The translations under genes and the position numbers were made by a program. DNA of 64,000 nucleotides, from the NCBI RefSeq assembly GCF_029873635.1, contig NC_080422.1, positions 4,196,001 to 4,260,000 on the forward strand, read 5' to 3'. Shown piece by piece: positions 11,155 to 22,500 of this stretch (within the stretch, counting starts at the first letter, position 1; each line of letters opens with the position of its first letter). The stretch is from Malania oleifera. Lineage: Eukaryota; Streptophyta; Magnoliopsida; Santalales; Ximeniaceae. Under the pieces are notes generated by a model that ran no database searches, was not told the origin of the DNA, and saw nothing but the letters and a program-made list of their open reading frames with translations.

Positions 11155-11764
11155 CGGCAAGAATGCCCTATGAAGAGCAGCTCAACGGCTCAGCACGAAT
11201 GCCCCACGATGAGTTGCTCGGGACAAATGCCTTATGGATACTTGCTCAGCACAAAATGCTCGACGAAGATCTACTCGGCATCATTGGCTCAGGTGAACCA
11301 AAAAACCTGGCTCGACACGATTCGCACACAGAAGCATTGGCTCGGATGAGTCGGTATGTTAGTACGTTCAGCTCGGCAAGCCACACCCAAATCTGGCTCA
11401 GCGAATCGACTCGCCAAAGCCATGTACGCCTCCACCTCTGCTTGGACTAGCCAACTCCCCCTCGAGTTCAGCTTAGCAAAGCCAGGAGAGCTGCAAGATC
11501 GGCTCGAGTAAGCCGAGCATGCCCCAAATTCGGCTCGGCAAGCCGTAAATAAAGAAGTAGTTAAAAAGGGTGTTAAAAAAAATTTTCTCGTCAGCCCAAG
11601 CCTTCGCTCCATGGACTAAGCCTGAGTAATAAATCTCCCGTTAAGAAACCACGCATTGGTTCATCACCCGGATCAAACACAACTAGGCTCCACAAAAGCC
11701 CAATAAGAACAACTTTCAAACTTTGGGAACATGGTTCAAAACTTTGAAACTAAGGGGGAGCAAC
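11155..11764 (+). other. Right-hand internal part of the Tat-type element
   Basis: Continues the degenerate minisatellite (GGCAAGAATGCCCTATGAAGAGCAGCTC), then a GGCTCGGCAAGCC-rich stretch, then the segment shared with 224-331, then the purine tract before the 3' LTR. No coding domain recognised. Confidence 0.7.
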
Positions 11765-12188
11765 TGATATACCCCAAATATATCACCTACTCTAAAGAGA
11801 AGGCATGTGTCCAGCATTAATGGGGGAAATAACCTACAAAGTCAATTGCTCGACCAGAGCCATTGACTCCGGGCATATATTGATCGGAGTGATCCACGCA
11901 GGCGCTATAATGATCAGAGTGATCCACGCCAAGCGCTATAAGTGACAGATCTATGAGGGTCAAACTTGATCAATATAAAAAGGGTACTACGGAGAGGTTA
12001 AGGTATCTCATTCTAACCCAATTTCACTATTGCTTACAATCTCTCTTAGAGCACTCCCTTACTTAAGCATCGGAGAGATCCTCTGGAGTACACCCCGGGT
12101 CCTCCAAGTCACGTTTGTTTTTGTCCTTTTCAGGTGATCAGGATCGAAAAGCTCGTCGGAGGTCAAATCGACATTTTTGGCAGCAACA
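11765..12188 (+). repeat. 3' LTR of the Tat-type element
   Basis: Aligns over its length with 5971-6378, with about one difference in ten bases plus small indels. Ends GGCAGCAACA and is followed by the CCTAC target duplication. Confidence 0.92.
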
Positions 12189-12193
12189 CCTAC

Positions 12194-13064
12194 GAAAAGA
12201 AAACCACAAAACTTGCTTAAACCTAAATATTACTCAAATATTATTATATAAATACACACATACACCCACATATAAACATTTGTAAGTTAGGTTTAACATT
12301 TTAAAAAATTAATTCCCACAGGCTTGATGATGATGCAAGTGGGTTCAAATGCTCCTATCTTATGTAAGAACACAAGAAGGTAAAGACATGTCAACTTGCT
12401 AGTAAGTTAAAAGTTAAAACGAAATCAGAGTTGGTTCCCCATTGTTGTATATGTGGTGTAATGGTGGTTAGGCCATTGATGACCTGCCAACCATAGATGA
12501 TCAGACCCAACAGCTCAAAAAATTATATATGCAACACCCACATACTTCTCAGGGAAGACATACATACCTACTATAAAGTTTCACAAGCAATCTCATTGAA
12601 TCCCTCCATAAGAAATAAAAGAAGTAAACTTTGGATTTGATGGTTTGCCCTCTGTTGTTTGTTTAGCTGCTCACCAAACCAATCATCCAACCTAATATCA
12701 ACTCAGCAATGCTGTGATTAATTAATTGGTTTTCTTGGCATTGAAAGAATGCCACATGATGTTTGGGCCCATGTCCATGGAAAGATGACATATGGACATT
12801 GGTGCTTGTGTGGGGAGTCATGTTTTAGTGGAGAGTCATGGGCCTGTCCCATCAAGAGAAAAAGGGAGACTAAATATTATCATGTATTAATTATTGACAA
12901 AAGTTACATCATTAATTTATTCAGTATCTTTTCATAAAACCTAAGATAAATACCCACTCTGTTTCTCTCTGTTTTTCTTCATTCATGAACATTTTTTTTT
13001 CCACAATTGGTTCTTAGAGTGAAAAATTTTCTTGTGGGTTTTGCAATTCAGAGGTTGAAGATTG
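12194..13064 (+). other. 5' flank of the ATL gene
   Basis: No repeat recognised. A pyrimidine-rich leader (CTCTGTTTCTCTCTGTTTTTC at about 12956) precedes the ATL start codon. The promoter was not resolved. Confidence 0.4.
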
Positions 13065-13774
13065 ATGGGTTTTCCTCAGAATCCTGCAAGCCCTCCTCAC
13101 TTCTACCCTCAGGCACTGCAGCTGAAACTCTATCAGGCCTTCATATTCTCAATCCCAATCCTTTTTTCCATAATTTTGTTCCTGCTGTTCTACTTGTTCT
13201 ACCTCAAGAGAAGGACTTCTACTGCTATCCCCTCCTCCCAATTACCACCACAGACCCTCGTCACCTTGAACCAAGACAGCTCATTTGTCCCTTTGGTGAG
13301 ACACATACCCTTCTTTCTCTCCGTTCTGCTCTGTTCTCTTCTTTCTTTCTTCTTCTTCTTTTATTTTCTTTCTTATTTTTGGACTCTGAAGTTGAGTTGT
13401 TTTGGTGCATAAAGACCCTTCATTAGTTCATTACATAGACAGTTTCCTAAGGCAATGCTCTCAAGCATGACTTCTTGTTATTAATACTAAAACCCCATCT
13501 CAAAGAGAATTTTTTTTTCTTGTTGCAGTTCTATTGGATAGGACTATGATCTTATGATCTGCTTTTCTACTTTTTAAGACTTTGCTTTGTTTTGTTTGTG
13601 TAGCCTCGTGAGGTAGGCTTGAAGGGTGACCTCAAAGACAAACTCCCAATTGTCTTATTTGATGAAGATCTGAGGGCAAAGGACTCACAGTAAGTTTAAG
13701 TTATTTTACATTTCTTGATTTTTTTTTGAGTTGATTAGCTACTATTTCAAAAGAAAGGTAAAGATATGGTGCCT

Positions 13775-13811
<37 letters not shown>

Positions 13812-15716
13812 TATATTTATTTATGCATGTGTATTAATCCTCACACTCAACACTTTATTTTATTTATTTATTTTTGGGTCAACCAGACGGTTCATATGAA
13901 CCAGGACGGAAGATAGTCCATTTTACATCCCGTATCCTTTCTTTCCTCTTTTAAGATTCGAATCTGAATTCTTTAACAAGCAATGATCGGTTATAAAAAA
14001 TTTATCAAGAGACCATACTCGGCTGTTATCTATCATTAATTTAACATGATCCAATGCAGCCAGCCATATATAGAGAGAAACATGCACATGGCCGCATGCC
14101 CTACAAAAAAGGTGCATAATTTATAACATTACATCACGCCCATTAAGTATACAATTAAGGAGAAATTATATGGGAGATTGGCCCCTCCAAGTAGTGATCA
14201 AAGATGAGACAAATGGGAGTAGATCCCACTGAAGACAAATAGCGAAGGGTAGTGGGACACTTACCTATCTCACATTTAGCCTATGGGCATAAGGACATGT
14301 AGAAGGGCCGGTTCACTTAATAGTTTCTCATTATCTAGATGAGTCAACTAAAATTAACGGTTGAGATTGAGTGGGACCCATAATTTTTTAGAGTAAAAGT
14401 ATATCACCTTCACTAGATGAACCCTAGTTAGCTAGTGGTAGCTGCAGCATCTGTGTCCTTTTTCCCCTAAGAATCTCATATGACATCCTCTATTTTCTTT
14501 ACTAGCCCTTTTGGGAAAGCCTTCTATCATAAAGATAGGATATGAGATGAAGAGAAGGCATCTGCAGAGGTTCTCCCCAAAATAAATAGACTATGCAATC
14601 AACTGTCCCACTAGAACCTATTCTTATATGCAATTTCACATGGCATAGTAACTAAGAAGGTGTTAACTTCCATGTGATTAATTATATTCATAATTAATTT
14701 AAAGTTTCTTGCGATAATAGGAGTAAAATATTAAAGTTTATGGTTAAAACATTGAAGACGATCAATGGGCTCGATCATAAAACTAATTACATATACTCCA
14801 AAACCCTAAAAATTCAGCACTTTTCTATACAAAAATTTCCTTTTGAAATGCAAATTAAACCAAAACTTGCAAATTAAGATCACCTTTAAAATCTAAAGTA
14901 ACATAAAATCCTAACCTCTCTCAATAAGAAACAAAAATTACCTTAACATTTGTCAAAAATAAGAATATGTTGATATGGCAACCAAAATAGGGAAAATTAG
15001 GGTTTGTAATGAATTCTAACCTCGTAAATGTGACTTTCCGTGCATAACATTATAGTCACGCAGCTCACACCATATTAAAAGCCACGATCGATACAACTTT
15101 GGTCTCAAATGTTACTATTTGCTAAAAGACTTCTTGAGGTCTCATTAGTCCATGAACTGTAGTTTCAGACTACAATCATCCTTTATCATTACTAAAATCA
15201 TATATCCACAGTACTTGTGTTAGATTGTGTGTATATATATTAACTACAGTTGCAATTTTTTGAGATTATGTCTGAATTATAAATTGCCTAATCAATGATT
15301 AGGAAATTGAAATAAAAACTTGGTGCAGATGCAGTGTGTGCTTGAAAGAATTTGAGATGAAGGAGGAGCTACACCAGCTGCCCTCATGCAAGCATGTGTT
15401 CCACATTGACTGTATCCATCATTGGCTCCACTCCAACTCCACTTGCCCCCTCTGCAGATCTCTGGTCATTCCCCACCCCACAACCAAACACGAGCAAATT
15501 AGAGAACAAGAAGCAATAGTTGATCATCATCAAGTAAGATCATTGAGTTCTACCACTAATTTTACTGGAAGTGATGAACAGAACACTATTCAAATTGGTC
15601 ACCAAGGATCAATATCCAGTTTAAGGGAGAGTCCTGCAGGAAGAATGGGGGATGAATTGGGTTGTCCGGATCGAGAATCAGTTGTTCTCCACATCCAAAC
15701 ACATACTTCTTCGTAA
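13065..15716 (+). CDS. ATL-type RING-H2 E3 ubiquitin ligase (ATL7/58/59-like)
   Basis: Three exons inferred by hand: 13065-13295, 13604-13689 and 15329-15716. GT/AG borders and phases join exactly into 234 codons plus stop. I chose ATG 13065 because the hydrophobic segment and [11 protein letters not shown] block typical of this ATL subgroup follow it. Order: a short N-terminus, one membrane helix (about residues 24-47, [20 protein letters not shown]), basic KRR, a GLD-like GLKGDL at 82-87, then the RING-H2. Zinc ligands are C107, C110, C126, H128, H131, C134, C145 and C148, with the usual W after the sixth ligand (W138) and P before the last pair's LC. A polar tail follows. Family knowledge: ATL proteins are membrane-anchored ligases that pass ubiquitin from an E2. 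The substrate is unknown. The 1.64-kb second intron holds a (TA)n run and no recognised element. Confidence 0.9.
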
Positions 15717-16501
15717 GCCTACTACCATAACAGTCTCGATCCAACTCCAATGAGATATTGTTTGTTTGTTTTGGCCTATTAGGCCTCACAATTTTGACCC
15801 ACCCCAAACAAATGCCTCACAAGGTCGAGACTTGAGACCTAACCACAAAACCTCTTAGTATACATCCGATGTGGAATCGTGACCTAGTTATAGAGCAACT
15901 ACTTTCATTTCGCACATGAATGGGTTGGAGTGATTGGGCTTCTTCTTCTTCCTCTTCTTCTTTCTTCTTTTTAAATGTTTGGATGAAATTGTGAGATTTT
16001 CAGTTTCTTTTCATTTCCTTACTATTATGTTTGTTGCCAAGGATATATACTCTTTGTACTGCAGCCAAGAGGTGTCAACATTTTGGTTACCATACCAGAG
16101 AGGCCTAGCTTCTTTTGTATAACAAAAAGAAACAAGAATCTCGGTAATCATCGTCACATAATGAAATGAAATAAGATAAAAATGGAACGAAACAGAGAAA
16201 TAAATAGGCAACTCATAAAAACCAATTAACAATTTCGATTCAGTTTCATTCCTACCTAGAAAACTTGCATGTAAAGTTGCCAAATCCATTCCTCGTGCAG
16301 ATGCATATAATGAACGAGCTATCCTACCAAATACATCAACCTATAAACAGACTCAAAGAGTGTATTACAGTCATAAATACTTAAATCTTTCCCTGTTCCA
16401 TTCCTTGCACAAAGAAATTATAGCTCATCTTATTTTCAGATAGAGTAACAATAGAACAACAAAGGGGAAAAATTTTAAAAGTTCCAAACAGATCCCAAAT
16501 G
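15717..16501. other. Convergent 3' intergenic stretch (ATL and CslG)
   Basis: Shared 3' flank of two convergent genes. It contains a TTCTTCTTCC-rich run (about 15940-15975). The part near 16316-16360 is repeated, in decayed form, at about 53955-54000 next to the CslG pseudogene. Confidence 0.6.
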
Positions 16502-19500
16502 TCATACTTTTAGAATCAAAGAAGCTGCCATGTAAAGAGCCCAGACCAAAAATGCAGAAACAATGGTAGTTCTAGTAGGCATCCTGCCCTTGTCACTCCT
16601 CAAGACCATTGCTTCATATATAGGCCAGCAGTTCACAACCACAAAACCAGCTATGAACATCTGCACCCCAAACAGTCCTACAAAACTAGTCCCCCCTTTT
16701 CCAAAAACCTCAGTGAACCCCCAAATGAAGGACAACAAGTTGATGATGGCAGCCATGGCCAGGGGCACGAACATCGGTGAGGCTATCCCAAACTCGAACA
16801 CCTCCCGATCATATCGTTTGCTTTGTTCGTCATCGAGAACTTTGCTGGTGATATTGAAGCCATGGGAGGGAATGCCCAAGGACTTGAGCAGGAATTCTAG
16901 TAAGCCAAACAAGAAACAAGAGAGTCCCCTGGCCAGCCACATTCTTTGGTCACTCCACCACTTTTGGAGCGTTCCTCCCAAAGAAATGAAGTCTAGAAAA
17001 TCTTGAGTGTAGGATCCCAAGAAGAGAAATGCATATAGGAGAAACCATGGATCACAGACCTGTATGATACACCACCAGTTTCAGTGTTAAAAGGAAATCT
17101 AAAGATTCATCATATCAAGGACTCTGAAATGTAAACTTTGATGAATTCCACAAAAGGATCCTTCAAGTTATTGTCAAGTTTTAGTATTAGTAGGAGATCT
17201 TGAACATTCTTAGGAACCTTGAAATGTAAGCAAGCATCTAAGTATGTGAATTTTGGGTGAATGCCATAAAAGGGTCATCCAAGTTTTGCTTTAATTGCAT
17301 ATTATTTCTTGGGTTTTTAGTTTTAGCAATTTGATTCTTTGAATTCATTTCTAATTAGATATATTTTACTACTTATGCCAAAGGTGTCAATGCAATTCAA
17401 GGTGAAACTTTAAGGGTCAAATCAATAAAATTAAGTAAATGAAAGATTCCGTGCAATTGTAAAAACCTTTGAAGACCTTATGCATAACTCACCCATAAAT
17501 TTTTTAAGACAAAAGACATTGACCTCTTAAGGTTTGACAAAAAAGATAGAGGCCTCCTCTGAGGTTTCAAAAATACCATTGACCTCTCCTGCGATTTCAA
17601 AAATGTCATAGTCCGCCCCTGAGATTCGTCAAAAAGACACAAACCTCACCTCGAAAGACTTGTATTTTTGCAAAATACAAGGGGAGGTTTGTGTCTTTTT
17701 GAAAAATCTCAGGGAAGGTTCTTTAAATTTTTGAACCCTCAAAGGAGATCCTTAAAATTTTTTAAAATTCAAGGAAGGTTTGTGTCTTTTTACCAAACAT
17801 CATACGAGGTCAATATTTTTTGCCCAAATGTTTAAATAGTCATTTTAGAACACAGAAAAAAGGAAAAAAGAAACACAAATGATGACAATGCAATTAAATA
17901 TTAAGGCATATGGCGTTTCGAAAACAATTAATTTTTTTTCAATATCTTGAGGAGTTGCAAAAATGACACCTTATTTTATAAATTTTAAAAAATTATGTAT
18001 ATTATTTTTCAAATTCTCCATATTAAAATTGAAAAATTGAAGAAGAATGCTTCATTTTTATTTATTTATCAATTCTTTGAAAATTGGAGGAAAAAATAAA
18101 AACTATTGTCTACAAAGACAATCTCTAAACTCTACCAACATATTAATTGACAAAAGTAAGATTTTAATAGAAAAATATCATAATTTACCTATAAAAATAT
18201 TTATAATCTTTCAAAAATAAATTCATAAAGGCAAAAATTTACAGTACTTACTTTTGGGAAGATGGAGATCCCATTGAGGAGAGCTAGCTGTGGGAGGAAG
18301 GCATATGTGGTGAGAGCAAGGGACCAAAAGGGCCAGCCTGTATAGTGAGCATAAGCAAGGCCCATCAAAGGGCCCATGGACCTGAACCCAAAAGTCAAGG
18401 GATTGTACTTGGAGAAGGCCACTTCAAGGAGGCCCACGGCCCAACGCTTGCACTGGTTCAACATGTCATTGAGGCTGATGGGTATGTCCCCCAGAAAGGC
18501 TGCCCTCTCTGGGCTGCAGAAAATTGACTTCCACCCCTCACACTGCAGCCTGTAACCAGTGTAGTAGTCTTCCACAAAGGACCCATACTTGAAGCCCATC
18601 TTTGCATTCCAAAACAAGTTCATCAGCCCACCAAAGCTATTTCCAAAAGCCTATTGGGCCTGAGCAATACAGCCCGGTACCGCATAGAATTTATAATAAT
18701 GCAATAATTACGGGCACATTGTCGAATATCATCTTGGACTGATATATTTGGCGCAAGTGATACCCATTTTATATATAAAAAAATTATTAGGGTTTTTTTT
18801 TTTTTTATTACATAGGAACTCCAGCCACCAACAAGACTCTCGGATTCTCTGATGCAATACCAAACCTATGGATCAGCGCCTCCCCTAGGTCTCGCTGATT
18901 AGGTAATCAACCACTAATCATTTTTTTAAAAAAGCCAATTATAGTTTTGGGTCATCGATGATTTCACATCGTAGCTGGGTAAGTTTAACCTAGCTAATAA
19001 TCTATTCATGTATGTTATTGTACGAGCATCTAACTTGCTTGAGAAATGCGAACGTGGCAAAATCATATTGGTGCAATATAAACCCTATGCAGTGCGAGAA
19101 CTTTTCTCTTTAATACACCATAATAAGAAAGCTTACCTTATAACCCCAAGTAGTGTGGTTCTCATAATCACAACTCGCGACGTTGTGTGCCAATGCCAAA
19201 ACGCGTGAGGATTGGATGGGCTTGTCCGCAACATGGTTTGGGCTGAGTTCGGGGATTTCGGGTTGCACGAAAGAAGATGGCCCTCCAAAGAACGCCCGAC
19301 GATGGAAGAAGCATCCGGTGCCCACGTAGTTAGGGCCTGAAAGGCCGTCCATGCCCAAAGGATTAATCTGAAACAAGCGTTTGTACTCACATGCATACGT
19401 ATCTCTCTTGTTGATTCCATGAAACCGTTGGGGGAACTGAATAAACCCTAACGTTGGGCGAATTGCAGAGTCAAAATGGTAGCATAGAAAACGAAGAGGC

Positions 19501-22500
19501 GTCTTCGGGTCGTTTGAGTACGTGTCACAGTCCAAGGTCAAGAGAATAGGTGCGTTGGTCATCGTCGCCGACACACGAAGCTTCAAAACACAGCATAATA
19601 ACGATGATGAAAGACGATCGAGTAAAGTGATTGTCACATTCTGAGTCACTGGTAAGAGGGTGCTTACGAGGACATTGAGGGCGCCGGCTTTAAAATGATG
19701 CGGCGAGTTCCTGCTTTTCTGCCTCGACACATAGATGAGATTTGGCATCATCTGGCCTCTATCGTCTTCGTCTTTCTCACTTTCTAACAGAACCTGTTCA
19801 TAATTTCAGATCCTTGTCTCGGCAGATCAGGTCAGTCGAATTCTTAAAAGAATATTTAAATATTATTGCGCGATGTAAAAATATAGGACCTGAATGACAG
19901 TGGGATGGTGTTGACGCGTGAATTCATGTGTCCATTTGGTGAAAGCCTGGCGCTGAGCTTTAGTGGCGATGTACTCTTCCCCAACCCTCCCTTTCTCCAC
20001 CACGCTTTCTACTTTATCTTTCATATCTTGGTACATCATCTGCAAAAAAGAATCTCAATCAATCTCCTTTCAAAATTTCTTCTTCCTAATCGATCGTAAA
20101 AAATTATTATGATGGTCCACTAATCCTTCTGTACTTTAAAAAGGGCTATATATGTACTTTGTGTTTCAATTGCTTGAATTGCCACTAGTTGGATCATTTT
20201 AGTAATCTTAATTTAGCCTTATTGATCCATTAATTGATCCGTTCGATAGTTTCGGTTTGGCATAATGGAAATATTATAGTTATGTGTCTTTTTGCCAAAT
20301 AGGAGGGAGGGTCAATCAATGTTTTTTATCCTATATTTTAATATAAATCTTTTATCAAAATTTATTTAGAATTGATCAAGTCGGTCCATTTTTAATTTTT
20401 GTCCAAACAACTAGTGATATTATTATGTGGGGCCCACGCTATAATGCTAAAGTGAGCCCACATCGCGATATGGTCATGAAAATTAAATTTGATTGTTGTT
20501 ACAATTTGAAATTTTTAATAAAAAATATTTTTTTGTGCTTACTTTGGATATAATTAGATTTGAATTTGAATTGGATTTGGATAAGATGTAATATAAAATT
20601 GTATTGAAATTTATTCATATCCACCAAAATTCAAATTGAAAGTACGAAATTCATGGTTTCAAATATAGCATCATGCAAACCCTAAATTATGAGGGCAAAC
20701 AAAATAATTGATGCACAAGATAGACTCACATCACAATGATTCAAAACTCATTATTTCATACCATTAATATATACCCCTAAATTACATAAATATATTTATT
20801 TGTCAAAAATTTAAACCCTAATTATTCGTCAGAGTACCTCTAACCAAGGTCCTACATGATAATATCCCTAAAGGTGACTCGATTTAATACTAATTGCAAT
20901 GGTTTTGAACCCAATTTCAGTGAGGTATCATCCGCTTTAATCCATTGATCTCATGGGCTTGTCTTATAAAAGATGTCTCGCATATAGTTGAAACCCAAAT
21001 CAACCTCATAAGCCCAAAATTTTTCTAATATACTCCAATCAATGTTACTGCTCATATGTTATGATATGAATATACCACACTAATTCGTTATGTATGGATG
21101 ATGAGATTCCATTGATACAGAGTCAATTTCAATAGACTTATTGGATTGGAGGGTCTGATTGGCATGCACCCAGTAGGAGACCATTGCGACGTTCTCGAAT
21201 GCGAACTTAAGAAGGTGGTTTTAAAAATATTTTCGTGGAAAACAAAGTATGATGGAGTCACTACTAATCTTTTAATGTGGTTAGAACACTTGATTACTAC
21301 CCAATTAAGGGTAGAATCGGACTGCATTTCCAGAGTCGGGTTTGAAAGTTCGGTTATGTGAGGAGAAGGTATTAGCACCCCGTACACGTATGTTCTATGA
21401 ACGGTATCTAATTAATTGAAAATTATCCACAAATTAAATTTAATAAGCTTTTGAAATTACTCTCTTTAAAAAGTTATGAAAAAAAGTATAAGATAAATAC
21501 TATATAAGTATTCCCTTAGAATCGGGGCATACCGTACTTTGAAGAGCTCATGCCTCCTTTTGAAGTCATTGAGATATAAAAATCGAGAAAGTAGGTTACA
21601 AAAATATGCTCCCAAGTTTTTTAGAATTTTGTAGGATTTTTTTAAGGAAAAATAAATTTTTCGTAACCGTGGGAGGTTTTTGGACTCATTTGGGATGAAA
21701 ACAATTTTCAAGACCTCAAAAATATTTTTTTTGGATTTTTGGTGATTTTTCCCAAATTTTAAAAAAACACAAATTTATTTAAAGAAAATAGTGAAAGTCA
21801 AAAAATATTTTCCTAGATTTTTTTTTTTGTAATTTTTATAAAGTTCCTAAAGTGCAAAACAAAATTTTTACTTCAAAAAATTTTTCAAGTGCAAAAACAA
21901 ATTTTTAATTTTAAAATCATTTTTGAGATTTTTTTTGTAATTTTTCTGAATTTTTATGGTATTTTTTTGAGATTTTTAAAGTGCAAAACAAAAAAATATT
22001 CTTATGGATTTTTCTGTATTTTTATATGATTTTTGTTGAATTTTTCATGAATTATTAAAGCATTTAAATAGTAATAATTAAATAAAATAAAGAAAAATGA
22101 TGACAACCGGTTTGAGAGGACGAATTGGTCAAACATTGACTGCTCTGGGAGAAACCAGTTTAATACTTGGTCAAGGCCATCCGACTTAAAGCTAGGGCAC
22201 GTGGCACCTTGCGAGTGGATGAGCAAGTGCGAGGGGAGATTGATGAGGTGGCACGATCTCAAACGTCCACCGAGTGAAGATCTGACGGCTGCAATGAAGA
22301 CGCTTCATTCATTTATGGCGAGGGGGGCAGGAGCCATGTGTGGGCTAACGAGCGAAGAAGCGTGCATTAATGATGGCTCTTGGTTCGGTGCAATCACGGC
22401 CTTTGAAGGAGATCAGAGATCAGACGGTAGTGGTGAGACGCATCCAGATGGATGACACGGCCAAATCTCAGTCGTTCGAAGAGGCCCAGATCATGCGGTA

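Larger units (their letters stand above)
5971..12188 (+). mobile_element. Ty3/Gypsy Tat-type LTR element, non-autonomous fossil
   Basis: Bounded by LTRs at 5971-6378 and 11765-12188, both starting TGATATACCCC and ending GGCAGCAACA, and flanked by a perfect 5-bp target duplication CCTAC (5966-5970 and 12189-12193). A primer-binding-like TGGCGCCGTCTGTGGGA follows the 5' LTR at 6380-6396, and a purine tract (CTAAGGGGGAG) lies at 11750-11760. Parts seen inside are a gag region (6815-7378) and two minisatellites (7750-8040, 8040-9045). A 2.1-kb solo LTR of another family (9046-11154) is inserted in the second minisatellite. No polymerase-type domain is recognisable, so the copy is broken. The LTRs differ by roughly one base in ten by eye, so it is an old insertion. 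The lineage call rests on the gag and the PBS. Confidence 0.9.

Noticed and set aside
13007-13426. 139-codon frame overlapping ATL exon 1
   Set aside because: Wrong frame. The ATL frame has the membrane helix and joins exactly to the next two exons.
16563-17006. 147-codon plus-strand open frame
   Set aside because: Antisense shadow of CslG exon 6, with no recognisable domain.
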